Assembly (NCBI RefSeq): GCF_002261265.1
Contig: NZ_NEVK01000008.1
Coordinates: 310,001-374,000, forward strand
From: Bordetella genomosp. 7
GTDB lineage: Bacteria > Pseudomonadota > Gammaproteobacteria > Burkholderiales > Burkholderiaceae_B
Length of the DNA: 64,000 nucleotides
Direction of reading: 5' to 3'
Shown piece after piece: positions 35,973-45,594 of the stretch (positions within the stretch are counted from its first letter, which is position 1; every line of letters begins with the position of its first letter). The position numbers and the translations under genes are program-made. The notes under the pieces were generated by a model. It saw only the letters and a list, made by a program, of their open reading frames with translations. It was not told the DNA's origin and ran no database searches.

Positions 35973-37304
35973 TCAGCCTTCGCACTTGCGGGGCGAGATG
36001 TTCTTCTCTTTGGCGTACTTCTCGGCGGCTTCCTTCACCAGCGGGCGGGTCACCGACTTGTCCGACTGGTACCACTCGGACACGACCTTGAACTCCTTGC
36101 CGTCCCACTGCGCGATACGGGCCCAGTCGTCGCCCATATGGTTCTCGCAAGACGTCTTGACCGGCCGCATGATCTCGCCAAAGCCGAGCTCGTTCAGCCT
36201 TTCCTGGGTGAGGTTCAGGTTTTCGAAGCCCCAGCGCACTTGCTCCGGCGTCATGTGCTTGCCCTTGCCGAACTTTTCCTGGGCGGTGCGTATGGCCTCG
36301 ACCTGCAGCATCGAGATCATCATGCCGCGCGTGTGCGCGATGGTGCCCAGCGTGGTGTTGCCCGACGCGTCGCTGCCCTGGCCCTTGTCGTATACGTACT
36401 TCTTCAGGTCTTCGTACACCTTGCCGTGCGCGGCGCTGTTGTGAATGGTGATGGCGTTGTAGCCCTTGGCCACCGTGCCCAGGTCTTTCACGTCGCCTTC
36501 AGACCCGGCCCACCAGATGGCGTACATCTTGTCGCGCGGATAGCCGCTGGCCTGGGCTTCGCGAATGGCGGTGGGAGTCATGATGCCCGCGCTCCAGAGC
36601 AGCACATAGCTGGGCCGGGACTGGCGGATCTGCAGCCACGTGGATTTCTGTTCCACGCCAGGCGCCGTCACGGGGTAGAGCAACAGCTCGAAGCCATGGG
36701 CCGCGGCACGCTTCTGCAACAGGGGGATGGGTTCCTTGCCGTATGGCGAGTCGTGGTACACCAGCGCGATCTTCTTGCCTTTCAGCTTGTCCAGCCCGCC
36801 TTCCTTCTTGGCGATGTCCTGGATCATCACGTCGGCGGCTGTCCAGTAGGTGCCCAGCAGCGGGAAGTTCCATTCGAACACCGTGCCGTCCACCGATTGC
36901 GACAGCCCGTAGCCCATGGTTTCCACCGGCACCTTGTCGACGACGGCCTTGTCCGAAACCGCGAAGGTAATACCGGTTGACTGCGTATCGAAGCCGGACG
37001 CACCGCCGTTCTTGGCCTTCAGGCGCTCGTAGCATTCCACGCCGCGGTCGGTGGCGTAGGCGGTTTCGCATTCTTCGTAGACGATCTTCACGCCGTTGAC
37101 GCCGCCGTCGCGCGCGTTGACCAGCTTCAGATAGTCGAGCTTGCCGTCGGCCCACGGTATGCCCAGCGGCGCGAACGACCCGGTGCGGTACACCAGCAGC
37201 GGAACGAACTGCTCTTCTGCCGCCAACGCCGGCGCGGCGGCCGACGCCAGCGCACCGGTAGCAGCGACGATGGCCGCTGCCCATTTCAGGTTAAGACGCT
37301 TCAT
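35973..37304 (-). CDS. Branched-chain-type ABC transporter periplasmic binding protein
   Basis: 443 residues. The ATG at 37304 is preferred over 37310 because AGGAGG is then eight bases upstream rather than two. Signal peptide to about residue 29 (ALAS…APALAAEEQ). A Peripla_BP_6 (type I) fold follows with FVPLLVYRTGSFAPLGIPWA and KIALVYHDSPYGKEPIPLL. The length exceeds LivJ (about 370), as in the large group of Liv-type receptors for aromatic or other organic acids. Flanked by livF and livM. Confidence 0.9.
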   Translation of the reverse strand: MKRLNLKWAAAIVAATGALASAAAPALAAEEQFVPLLVYRTGSFAPLGIPWADGKLDYLKLVNARDGGVNGVKIVYEECETAYATDRGVECYERLKAKNGGASGFDTQSTGITFAVSDKAVVDKVPVETMGYGLSQSVDGTVFEWNFPLLGTYWTAADVMIQDIAKKEGGLDKLKGKKIALVYHDSPYGKEPIPLLQKRAAAHGFELLLYPVTAPGVEQKSTWLQIRQSRPSYVLLWSAGIMTPTAIREAQASGYPRDKMYAIWWAGSEGDVKDLGTVAKGYNAITIHNSAAHGKVYEDLKKYVYDKGQGSDASGNTTLGTIAHTRGMMISMLQVEAIRTAQEKFGKGKHMTPEQVRWGFENLNLTQERLNELGFGEIMRPVKTSCENHMGDDWARIAQWDGKEFKVVSEWYQSDKSVTRPLVKEAAEKYAKEKNISPRKCEG

Positions 37305-37409
37305 CTCCATTACCTCCTGCTTGGTGTGCTTGACACCGGGTTTGGCCCGGTCTGAAGCCGGGTAGTCAAAAGGCCGCGCAGCCGCTTGTGGCGGGCGCGC
37401 GGCCGGGAA

Positions 37410-38474
37410 TCAATGCGGGAACGGCCAGATACGCAGCTTCTCTTTGCCGATGCTCCACAGGCGGGCCAGCCCGTGCGGCTCGGCAATCAGGAAAAACACG
37501 ATGAGCCCGCCGAACACCATATGTTCGATGTGCGCGGCGGTGTCCACCGACAACGACAGGCCCAGCAGGTGCGGCACATTGGTCAGCGCCACCGGCACCA
37601 GCACGATGAACGCCGCACCGAAAAAACCGCCCATGATGGAGCCCAGCCCGCCGATGATCACCATGAACAGCAACTGGAAGGAACGGCCCAGGTCGAAGGC
37701 CAGCGGCTCCCACGAGCCCAGGTGGATGTAGCCCCACAACGCGCCGGCCACGCCCACGATGAATGAACTGACGGCGAACGCGGTGAGCTTGGCGTACATG
37801 GGGCGTATGCCGATCACCGCCGCTGCGACGTCCATGTCGCGGATGGCCATCCATTGGCGTCCGATGGCGCCGCGCACGAGGTTCTTGGCCAGCAGGGTGA
37901 ACACCACGACGAACAGCAGCACGAACATGTAGCGCTGCGCGGCCGATTGCACCGGCAGGCCGAACGCGGTCAGGGCAGGCACCGACACGCTGCCCGAGGA
38001 CGAATAATTGGTAAAGAACGCGATGCGCAGGAATGCCCAGTCGACGAAGAACTGCGCGGCCAGCGTGGCCACCGCCAGGTACAGGCCGCGGATGCGCAGA
38101 CTGGGAATGCCGAACAGCACCCCCACCAGCGTGGCGAAGCAGCCCCCCAGCAGAATCTGCGCCACCAGCGGCATACCCGGAAAACGCACGCCGAAGTTCC
38201 ATGCCGCATAGGCTCCCACGGCCATGAATGCGCCCGTGCCCAGCGAAATCTGCCCGCAATACCCCACCAGGATGTTCAGGCCCACGGCGGCCAGCGACAG
38301 GATCAGGAACGGGATCAGAATGGCGCGCAACAGGTAGTCGCTGGCCAGCAGCGGCACGCCCACGAAAGCGAGCGCGAGCAGCAGCCCGATGAAGATGCGG
38401 TCCTGGCGGATCGGGAAGATCTGCTGGTCGGCGCGATAGCCGGTCTTGAATTGGCCGTTTTCGCGATAGAACAT
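37410..38474 (-). CDS. livM: Branched-chain-type ABC transporter permease LivM
   Basis: 354-residue permease from the ATG at 38474 (MFYRENGQFKTGYRAD). The frame is open much further upstream, but that is antisense-like over livH. About ten hydrophobic segments; LivM motifs GLNILVGYCGQISLGTGAFM and FVVGVAG-like FIVGVAGALWGYIH and IIGGLGSIMGGFFGAAF. Twelve bases separate it from livH. Confidence 0.92.
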   Translation of the reverse strand: MFYRENGQFKTGYRADQQIFPIRQDRIFIGLLLALAFVGVPLLASDYLLRAILIPFLILSLAAVGLNILVGYCGQISLGTGAFMAVGAYAAWNFGVRFPGMPLVAQILLGGCFATLVGVLFGIPSLRIRGLYLAVATLAAQFFVDWAFLRIAFFTNYSSSGSVSVPALTAFGLPVQSAAQRYMFVLLFVVVFTLLAKNLVRGAIGRQWMAIRDMDVAAAVIGIRPMYAKLTAFAVSSFIVGVAGALWGYIHLGSWEPLAFDLGRSFQLLFMVIIGGLGSIMGGFFGAAFIVLVPVALTNVPHLLGLSLSVDTAAHIEHMVFGGLIVFFLIAEPHGLARLWSIGKEKLRIWPFPH

Positions 38475-38485
38475 CTTGTTTTCCC

Positions 38486-39415
38486 CTAGACCCGATCGAT
38501 GATTTTCTCGCCGAACAGCCCCTGCGGGCGGAACAGCAGGAAGACAAGCGCCAGCACATACGCGAACCAGATTTCGATGCCGCCGCCCACCAGCGAGCCC
38601 AGATACACCTCGGACAGCTTTTCGCCCACGCCGATGATGAGTCCGCCCAGGATGGCGCCGGGCACCGATGTCAGCCCGCCCAGGATCACCACCGGCAGCG
38701 CACGCAGCGCGGCGGTCGACAGCGTGAACTGCACGCCGAACTTCGAGCCCCAGATAATGCCGGCCACCAGCGCCACCAACCCCGCCACGCTCCAGACAAT
38801 GACCCAGATGCGGTTCAGGGGTATGCCGATGGATTGCGCAGCCTGGTGGTCGTCGGCCACGGCGCGCAGCGCCCGCCCGGTGCTGGTGTACTGGAAGAAA
38901 AGCGCCAGGGCCGCCACCAGCAAGGCCGCCACCACGGCGGCGGTGAGGTCTTCCAGGTTGATGAGGATGCCGCCTTCGAACACCGAATCCAGGATGAACG
39001 CCGGGTCTTTGGGCATGCCCACGTCGATGCTGTAGACCGAGCTGCCGAACGCGATCTGGCCCAGCCCGTCCAGGAAGTAGCTGATGCCCAGGGTAGCCAT
39101 CAGCAGCGTGGTGACTTCCTGGTTGACCAGGTGGCGCAGCACATAGCGCTCGACTGCCACGGCCAGCACGAACATCAGCACGGCGCTGACGATAAAGGCC
39201 AGCACGTTGGCCAGCAACATGCTTTCGAAGCCCAGCCACGCCGGAAGCCATTCCGAAAACCGCGCCATCGACAGGGCTGCCACCAGCACCATGGCGCCCT
39301 GGGCGAAGTTGAACACGCCCGATGCCTTGAAGATCAGCACGAACCCCAGGCCGATCAGGGCGTACAACATGCCGCTCATCAAGCCGCCGAACAGCGTTTC
39401 CAGGAAGAATCCCAT
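38486..39415 (-). CDS. livH: Branched-chain-type ABC transporter permease LivH
   Basis: 309-residue inner-membrane permease: FLETLFGGLMSGMLYALIGL start, GVFNFAQGAMVLVAAL, the RAVADDHQAAQSIGIPLNRI loop and ILGGLTSVPGAILGG. All are typical of LivH. It forms the translocation pore with LivM. Confidence 0.93.
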   Translation of the reverse strand: MGFFLETLFGGLMSGMLYALIGLGFVLIFKASGVFNFAQGAMVLVAALSMARFSEWLPAWLGFESMLLANVLAFIVSAVLMFVLAVAVERYVLRHLVNQEVTTLLMATLGISYFLDGLGQIAFGSSVYSIDVGMPKDPAFILDSVFEGGILINLEDLTAAVVAALLVAALALFFQYTSTGRALRAVADDHQAAQSIGIPLNRIWVIVWSVAGLVALVAGIIWGSKFGVQFTLSTAALRALPVVILGGLTSVPGAILGGLIIGVGEKLSEVYLGSLVGGGIEIWFAYVLALVFLLFRPQGLFGEKIIDRV

Positions 39416-39429
39416 GTCTCTCTGCCTTG

Positions 39430-40227
39430 CTAATGCGACACGCCCAGGTAGGCCTGGATAACCGCTTCATTGGCACGCACGTCATCGGGCCTGCCATCGC
39501 CGATCTTCTTGCCGTAGTCCAGCACCACGACACGATCCGATATGTCCATCACCACCCCCATGTCGTGCTCGATCAGCACGATGGTGGTGCCGAACTCGTC
39601 GTTCACATCCAGGATGAAACGGCTCATGTCCTGCTTTTCTTCGATGTTCATGCCGGCCATGGGCTCGTCCAGCAGCAGCAGGCGCGGCTCCATGGCCAGC
39701 GCGCGGCCCAGGTCCACGCGCTTTTGCAGCCCGTACGGCAGGCGTCCCACCGGCGTCTTGCGATGCGCCTGGATTTCCAGGAAGTCGATGATGTTCTCCA
39801 CGAACTCGCGATGCCGGATTTCCTCGCGCTCGGCCGGCCCCCAGCGCAGGGCCTGCGCCAGCAGGCCGCAATGCATGCGCAGGTTGCGGCCGGTCATGAT
39901 GTTGTCCAGCACGCTCATGCCCTTGAAGAGCGCCAGGTTCTGGAACGTGCGGGCGATGCCCATCTCGGCCGCGCGGCGGGGGCTCATGCGCGCATAGCGC
40001 CGGCCGTCGAATTCGATGCCGCCCTGCTGGGGGGTATAGACGCCATTGATGACGTTCAGCATCGAGCTCTTGCCCGCGCCGTTGGGGCCGATGATGGCGC
40101 GGATTTCGTGTTCGCGCACATCGAACGAGATATCGGTCAGCGCCTTCACGCCGCCGAACGACAACGATATGTTCTGCAGGTCGAGCAGCACCTTGCCGAT
40201 GCGCTGGTCGCGGTCTGGTTGGGTCAT
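39430..40227 (-). CDS. livG: Branched-chain-type ABC transporter ATPase LivG
   Basis: 265 residues with Walker A IIGPNGAGKSSMLNVI, the LivG-typical RTFQNLALFKGMSVLDNIM, signature-region LPYGLQKRVDLGRALA (degenerate LSGGQ, as usual in LivG) and LLLLDEPMAGMN. Starts four bases after the acyl-CoA ligase stop, so the two are almost certainly co-transcribed. Confidence 0.93.
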   Translation of the reverse strand: MTQPDRDQRIGKVLLDLQNISLSFGGVKALTDISFDVREHEIRAIIGPNGAGKSSMLNVINGVYTPQQGGIEFDGRRYARMSPRRAAEMGIARTFQNLALFKGMSVLDNIMTGRNLRMHCGLLAQALRWGPAEREEIRHREFVENIIDFLEIQAHRKTPVGRLPYGLQKRVDLGRALAMEPRLLLLDEPMAGMNIEEKQDMSRFILDVNDEFGTTIVLIEHDMGVVMDISDRVVVLDYGKKIGDGRPDDVRANEAVIQAYLGVSH

Positions 40228-40230
40228 CTT

Positions 40231-42207
40231 CTACGCGGCCCGGGCAGTAATGGGAGGAAACGTCTTGACCGGCCGGATCTTCAGGTCGGCAGCGATCTTG
40301 CCCACCCGGCCGTCTTCGAACTTGACTTCGGTCTCGATGAACTGCGACGCCCGGTCCGAAAACAGCGCATCGATCAGCACCGCGTACTTCTGCGCAATGA
40401 AGGCCCGCCGCACTTTGCGGGTACGGGTCAGTTCGTCGTCGTCGGGGTCGAGCTCTTTATGCAGGATGAGGAAGCGCGCAATTTGCGAGGCCGCCAGCTT
40501 GGCGTCGCCGGCCAGGTCGGCGTTGATCTGCTCGATGCACTCGGCCACCAGCTGGTAGACCTCGTCCTTGCCGGCCAGGTCGGTATAACCGGCGTACGGC
40601 AGGCCGCGGCGCTCGGCCCAGTTGCCCACGGCTTCCAGGTCGATGTTGATAAACGCGCAAACATAGTCGCGCCCATCGCCGAACGCCACCGCCTCTTTGA
40701 TGTGCGGAAAGAACTTGAGCTTGTTTTCGAGATACTTGGGCGCGAACAGGCTGCCGTCGGCCAGCTTGCCCACGTCTTTGGCGCGGTCGATGATCTTCAG
40801 TTGCCCGTCGGCGTCCAGGTAGCCCGCGTCGCCCGTATGGAACCAGCCATCGGCGTCGCGCGCTTCCTGGGTGGCCTGCGGATTGCGGTAATACTCCTTG
40901 AACAGCCCGGGGCTTCTGACCAGGATTTCGCCATTGTCCGCCACGCGGATCTCCACGCCGCTGACCGGCGGGCCCACCGTGTCGTCGCGCACCTGGCCGT
41001 CGGGCTGCACACAGACAAACACCGATGTCTCGGTAGAGCCGTACAGCTGCTTGAGGTTGATGCCGATCGACCGGTAGAACACGAACAGGTCAGGGCCGAT
41101 GGCCTCGCCGGCGGTATAGGCCACGCGCACACGGCTCATGCCCAGGGCGTTGCGCAGCGGCCCGTACACCAGCATATCGCCCAAGGCATAGCGCAGACGG
41201 TCCCAGGCGCCGACCTGCTCGCCATCCAGGATGCGCACCCCCACACGGCGCGCCAGATTCATGCACCAGCGGAACATGGCCCGCTTGATGCGGCCCGCGT
41301 CTTCCATGCGGATCATCACATGGGTCAGCAGGCCTTCCAGCACGCGGGGCGGCGCAAAGTAGTAAGTCGGGCCGATGTCGCGCATATCGATGGATACGGT
41401 TTCGGGCGACTCGGGGTGGTTGACGGTAAACCCGCTGACCAGCAGCTGGGTATAGGAAAACATGTTCTGCCCGATCCAGGCCGGCGGCAGATAGGCCAGC
41501 ACCTCTTCCCGATCGGTGAGTTTTTCCATATCGGCCACGGCGCGCGCGCGGTCGATCAGCGCATGGTGGGTCAACACCACGCCCTTGGGCTTGCCGGTGG
41601 TGCCCGATGTGTAGAACATGGCCGCGGCATCATCGGGCTGCACGGCGGCCACCGCCTGCTCGAAATACCCGGCGTGGGCCTGGGCATGGTCGCGCCCCGT
41701 GGCCTCGAGCTGCTCGTACGAGCGCAACATCGTGTCGACATAATGGCGCATGCCGCGCGGATCGTCATAGACGATGTGCGCCAGGTCGGGACATTGGCCG
41801 CGCACTTCGAGCAGCTTGTCGACCTGTTCCTGGTCTTCGACCACGGCCACCGTGATGGCGGCATCCTGCAGCACGTAGACCATCTCTTGCGCGACGGCGT
41901 CCTGGTACAGCGGAACCGGTATCGCTCCCAGGGCCTGCGCCGCCATCATCGCAATGTACAGGCGGGGGCGGTTCTCGCCGATGACGGCCACGTGCATGCC
42001 CTGACGGATGCCCAGCGCGGCAAGGCCATGCGCGGCCAGCCTGACATGCTGGGCCACTTCGGCCCAGGTCAGGGTTTGCCAAATGCCCAGGTCTTTCTCG
42101 CGTATAGCGGGCCGCGACCCGCGCACGCCGGCATGCTGCAACAGCAGGCCGGGAAAGGTGCCAGACGCGTCCGGCAGGTTGCCGGCTGCAGGCTGTGCAT
42201 GCGCCAC
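40231..42207 (-). CDS. Long-chain-type AMP-forming acyl-CoA synthetase
   Basis: 658 residues with a GTG start at 42207, chosen because CCGGAGGAG lies just before it; the upstream codons look non-coding. Motifs: AAMFYTSGTTGKPKGVVLTH (P-loop), QLYGSTETSVFV, DGWFHTGDAGYLDADGQLKI and the catalytic lysine region. First gene of the operon ligase–livG–livH–livM–binding protein–livF–PaaK-like ligase. It would load an imported carboxylic acid onto CoA. Confidence 0.9.
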   Translation of the reverse strand: MAHAQPAAGNLPDASGTFPGLLLQHAGVRGSRPAIREKDLGIWQTLTWAEVAQHVRLAAHGLAALGIRQGMHVAVIGENRPRLYIAMMAAQALGAIPVPLYQDAVAQEMVYVLQDAAITVAVVEDQEQVDKLLEVRGQCPDLAHIVYDDPRGMRHYVDTMLRSYEQLEATGRDHAQAHAGYFEQAVAAVQPDDAAAMFYTSGTTGKPKGVVLTHHALIDRARAVADMEKLTDREEVLAYLPPAWIGQNMFSYTQLLVSGFTVNHPESPETVSIDMRDIGPTYYFAPPRVLEGLLTHVMIRMEDAGRIKRAMFRWCMNLARRVGVRILDGEQVGAWDRLRYALGDMLVYGPLRNALGMSRVRVAYTAGEAIGPDLFVFYRSIGINLKQLYGSTETSVFVCVQPDGQVRDDTVGPPVSGVEIRVADNGEILVRSPGLFKEYYRNPQATQEARDADGWFHTGDAGYLDADGQLKIIDRAKDVGKLADGSLFAPKYLENKLKFFPHIKEAVAFGDGRDYVCAFINIDLEAVGNWAERRGLPYAGYTDLAGKDEVYQLVAECIEQINADLAGDAKLAASQIARFLILHKELDPDDDELTRTRKVRRAFIAQKYAVLIDALFSDRASQFIETEVKFEDGRVGKIAADLKIRPVKTFPPITARAA

Positions 42208-42383
42208 GTTGTCTCCTCCGGTTTGGGGGCCGCCCCTTGGGTGGAGCCTATGCTGGCGGCATAGGCACCGGGGCGGCACTTGACCAGTTCATGTTCGAAT
42301 TACGGCAGCAGTTAAGGTATAAGCTTGGATTGCCACCGACTGTCACGATTGCGACATTCCAAGACCATTTAGGGTATTCCCCC
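42208..42383. promoter_or_regulatory. Divergent control region of the liv/ligase operon and the Crp/Fnr gene
   Basis: 176 bases between the GTG of the ligase and the preferred ATG of the regulator. It contains AT-richer sequence at 42285–42380 with TTGACC at 42280 and TATAAG near 42319. A classical FNR/CRP dyad is not clearly visible. Alternative upstream starts for the regulator (42291, 42195) would shorten this gap. Confidence 0.4.
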
Positions 42384-43073
42384 ATGCAGCTAGCCGATTC
42401 CCTGCACCTTGCCGCGGCCTGGTTCCGCGTCTTGACCGACGAGCAGCAGGCGCGCGTCGAGCGGGATATCACGGTACAACCCGCGCAGGCTGGCACGATC
42501 ATAGAACGCAAAGGCGAACTCGCACAGGTGTGGATAGGCGTGCTGGCCGGTCTGGTGAAGGTATCGGTGGGCAACGCCGAAGGCAAGGTCGCGTCGCTTA
42601 CCGGGGTGCCCGCAGGCGGCTGGATCGGCGAAGGTTCGCTATTGAAGCGCGAAGTCCGCAAATATGACGTGGTGGCGCTGCGCGATTCGGTGGTGGCGCG
42701 CCTGCCGGCGGCCACGTTCGACTGGCTGCTCGACAACAGCATTCCGTTCAACCGCTACCTGTTGCACCAATTGAATGAGCGCGTGGCGCAGTTCATCGGC
42801 AAGGCCGAATACGACCGCCTGCTCGATCCCGACGCCCGCGTGGCGCGCTGCCTGGCCGAGTTGTTCAATCCGCTGCTGTACCCCGGCATGGGCATGCGGC
42901 TGGCAATTACGCAGGAAGAAGTGGGATACCTGGCCCGGGTATCGCGGCAACGCGCCAACCAGGCGCTGGGCAAGCTCGAAGAAGCCGGCCTGGTGCGCGT
43001 CGAATACGGGGCGGTGCGCGTGCTTGATCTGGATGGGCTGAAAGGCTACGGCGCGGACACCACGGCCGAGTAA
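42384..43073 (+). CDS. Crp/Fnr-family transcriptional regulator
   Basis: 229 residues from the ATG at 42384 (MQLADSLHLAAAWFRVL). This start gives the standard family length, whereas the frame is open back to 42195. A cNMP-binding-like beta-barrel (about 20–130; the phosphate-binding RxA motif is not evident, and no FNR-type Cys cluster is present) is followed by a long dimerisation helix. A HTH_Crp domain then contains LAITQEEVGYLARVSRQRAN. The divergent arrangement suggests control of the liv/ligase operon; effector unknown. Confidence 0.85.
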   Translation: MQLADSLHLAAAWFRVLTDEQQARVERDITVQPAQAGTIIERKGELAQVWIGVLAGLVKVSVGNAEGKVASLTGVPAGGWIGEGSLLKREVRKYDVVALRDSVVARLPAATFDWLLDNSIPFNRYLLHQLNERVAQFIGKAEYDRLLDPDARVARCLAELFNPLLYPGMGMRLAITQEEVGYLARVSRQRANQALGKLEEAGLVRVEYGAVRVLDLDGLKGYGADTTAE

Positions 43074-43085
43074 CCACGCGGCAAG

Positions 43086-44030
43086 GGTGTCTGACACCTA
43101 CCAATAGAGGCTGTGGCTGCACCCGTGCCGATGCGGCGAACGCGCGGTGTCTGACACCCACCAACAGAGGCAGTGGCTGCACTCGCGTCCACGCCGCGAA
43201 TGCGCGGTGTCTGACACCTGAAGGTGTCAGACACCCACCAACAGAGGCAGTGGCTGCGCCCGTGTCCATGCCGCGAATGCGCGGTGTCTGACACCTGAAG
43301 GTGTCAGACACCCCACCAACAGAGGCAATGGCTGCACCCGCGTCCATGCCGCGAATGCACGGTGTCTGACACCTGAAGGTGTCAGACACCCCACCAATAG
43401 AGGCAGTGGCTGCGCCCGTGTCCATGCCGCGAATGCACGGTGTCTGACACCTGAAGGTGTCAGACACCCCACCAATAGAGGCAATGGCTGCACCCGCGTC
43501 CACGCCTCGAACGCACGGTGTCTGACACCTGAAGGTGTCAGACACCCACCAACAGGGGCAATGGCTGCGCCCGCGCCATGCCGCGAATGTGCGGTGTCTG
43601 ACACCTTAAGGTGTCAGACACCCACCAACAGAGGCAGTGGCTGCACCCGCGTCCACGCCGCGAATGCGCGGTGTCTGACACCTTAAGGTGTCAGACACCC
43701 ACCAACAGAGGCAGTGGCTGCACCCGCGTCCATACCGCGAATGCGCGGTGTCTGACACCTTAAGGTGTCAGACACCCACCAACAGAGGCAGTGGCTGCAC
43801 CCGCGTCCATACCGCGAATGCACGGTGTCTGACACCTGAAGGTGTCAGACACCCACCAACAGAGGCTGTGGCTGCACCCGTGTCCATGCCGCGAATGCGC
43901 GGTGTCTGACACCTGAAGGTGTCAGACACCCACCAACAGAGGCAGTGGCTGCACCCGCGTCCATGCCGCGAATGCACGGTGTCTGACACCTGAAGGTGTC
44001 AGACACCCACCGACAGGGGCTGTGGCACCA
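43086..44030. repeat. Tandem array A of long palindromes, about 77-base period
   Basis: Two single core copies (43086, 43146) are followed by 11 doubled cores starting at 43206, 43283, 43361, 43439, 43517, 43593, 43670, 43747, 43824, 43901 and 43978. Each unit is GGTGTCTGACACC-TGAA-GGTGTCAGACACC (13-base perfect stem, four-base loop) plus a conserved spacer of about 47 bases (CACCAACAGAGGCAGTGGCT…). Three adjacent copies (43593, 43670, 43747) carry TTAA in the loop, showing local duplication. The array fills the 1045-base gap between the Crp/Fnr gene and the polyphosphate gene; no gene is supported inside it. Confidence 0.97.
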
Positions 44031-44118
44031 CTCCGCGCCCTGACGCGCCGCTTGCGCGGTGTGCGGATATGCCGCAACATCACCGCATCCGTCGACCCGC
44101 CCTGATTGCCTTGCCCTG

Positions 44119-45582
44119 ATGTTTGCCCACGCGCAGTCCGACCCGTCGCTTTCCAAAGATGATTACGAAGCCCAAGAGGCGCGCCTGCGCGTGGCGCTGC
44201 TCAAGGCCCAGTACCGCAGGCTCGAGCGCGCCGAACAGGCGTTGCTGGTCGTGGTGGCAGGCATCGACGGCGCCGGCAAGGGCGACACTATCAATCTGCT
44301 CAACGAATGGATGGACCCCCGCCATATCAAGACGATGGCGTTCGGCCCGCCCGAAGGCGAAGAACTCGAGCGGCCCGCCTTGTGGCGCTATTGGAACGAC
44401 TTGCCTGCCAAAGGCCGCACCGGCATCGTGTTCGGTTCCTGGTACGTGCCGCTGCTGCGGGAAGCGGCGCGCAAGAAGCCACGCACGCGCCGCATCGAAG
44501 CGCATGCCGAGTCCATCCGCCGCTTCGAGGCTTTGCTGGCCGCCGAAGGCGTGCAGGTCATCAAGCTGTGGTATCACCTGTCGGCCCAGGCGCAGCGGCA
44601 GCGCACACAGCAACTGCTGGCCACCCCCGAAACGGCCTGGCAGGTAACCCCGGCCGACCGCAAGGTGCAAAAGAAGTACACGCGCCTGTGCGAAGCCGGC
44701 CGCCAGGCCATCGAGCTTACCGACAGCCCGCACGCGCCCTGGACTGTCATTCCCAGCGCCGATGACCGCCTGCGCGCCATACGAACCAGCGAAACGGTGC
44801 TCGATGCGCTGAGCCGGCGGCCGCCCCGGGTGGCCGCCGGCCCGGCGCGCCCGGCGCCCGCAACCCGCCCGCCGCAGCGGCTGGCCCGCGTCGACGATGA
44901 CGCCCGGGTCGACAAGGACGAATACGCGGCGGCCCTGCCGCTCTGGCAAGGACGGCTCGCAAAGGCGGTACGCTCGCCGGCATTCCGCGAGCGCTCGCTG
45001 GTGCTGGTTTTCGAAGGGCAGGATGCTGCCGGCAAAGGCGGCGCCATCCGACGCGTGACCCGCGCGCTAGATGCTCGCCAGTTTGACCTGACGCCGATCG
45101 GCGCCCCCGCCGCATACGAACTGGCGCGGCCCTATCTATGGCGCTTTTGGCGCCGCCTGCCGCGACGCGGCCGTATCGCCATCTTCGACCGGTCGTGGTA
45201 CGGCCGCGTACTGGTCGAACGCGTCGAACGCCTGGCCAAACCGGCAGACTGGCGGCGCGCCTATGCAGAGATCAACGATTTTGAACAACAGCTTGCCGAT
45301 CATGGCGCCATCGTGCTGAAGTTCTGGCTGGCCATCACACCGGACGTGCAGCTGCAACGGTTTCGCGAGCGCCAGCAGTCGCCGTTCAAGCATTTCAAGA
45401 TCACCGCCGACGACTGGCGCAATCGCGAAAAATGGGACGCCTACACGCTTGCGGCCGACGCCATGCTGGCGCGCACCGACACGCCGCACGCGCCCTGGCA
45501 CGTGGTGCCATCCAACGACAAGCGCTACGCTCGCATCCAAGTACTGAAACACATCGTCGAAACCCTGGAACGCTCTCTTTAA
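44119..45582 (+). CDS. pap: Polyphosphate:AMP phosphotransferase (two-domain PPK2)
   Basis: Transfers phosphate from polyphosphate to AMP. 487 residues from the ATG at 44119. Two fused PPK2 domains: the N-terminal domain has Walker A GIDGAGKGDT but FGSWYVP where the Walker-B-like Asp motif should be. The C-terminal domain has EGQDAAGKGGAIRR and the full IFDRSWYGRVLVER motif. This asymmetry fits known class II PPK2 proteins, where only the C-terminal half is catalytic. It starts about 90 bases after array A. An ADP-forming role in energy or stress metabolism is from family knowledge. Confidence 0.92.
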   Translation: MFAHAQSDPSLSKDDYEAQEARLRVALLKAQYRRLERAEQALLVVVAGIDGAGKGDTINLLNEWMDPRHIKTMAFGPPEGEELERPALWRYWNDLPAKGRTGIVFGSWYVPLLREAARKKPRTRRIEAHAESIRRFEALLAAEGVQVIKLWYHLSAQAQRQRTQQLLATPETAWQVTPADRKVQKKYTRLCEAGRQAIELTDSPHAPWTVIPSADDRLRAIRTSETVLDALSRRPPRVAAGPARPAPATRPPQRLARVDDDARVDKDEYAAALPLWQGRLAKAVRSPAFRERSLVLVFEGQDAAGKGGAIRRVTRALDARQFDLTPIGAPAAYELARPYLWRFWRRLPRRGRIAIFDRSWYGRVLVERVERLAKPADWRRAYAEINDFEQQLADHGAIVLKFWLAITPDVQLQRFRERQQSPFKHFKITADDWRNREKWDAYTLAADAMLARTDTPHAPWHVVPSNDKRYARIQVLKHIVETLERSL

Positions 45583-45594
45583 CTGCTGCCCACT

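Noticed and set aside
38475-39533. Upstream extension of the livM frame (to 707 residues)
   Set aside because: The extra residues overlay livH out of frame. The real livM start with family-like N-terminus is at 38474.
39427-42264. 945-residue plus-strand open frame
   Set aside because: Antisense to livG and the acyl-CoA ligase, whose frames carry all expected motifs; no recognisable domain in the antisense reading.
42907-44156. Minus-strand open frames of 73–212 residues with repeating peptide (RHRAFAAWTR-like)
   Set aside because: They exist only because the array unit lacks stops in that frame. Several overlapping frames show the same effect, and there is no ribosome site or family match.
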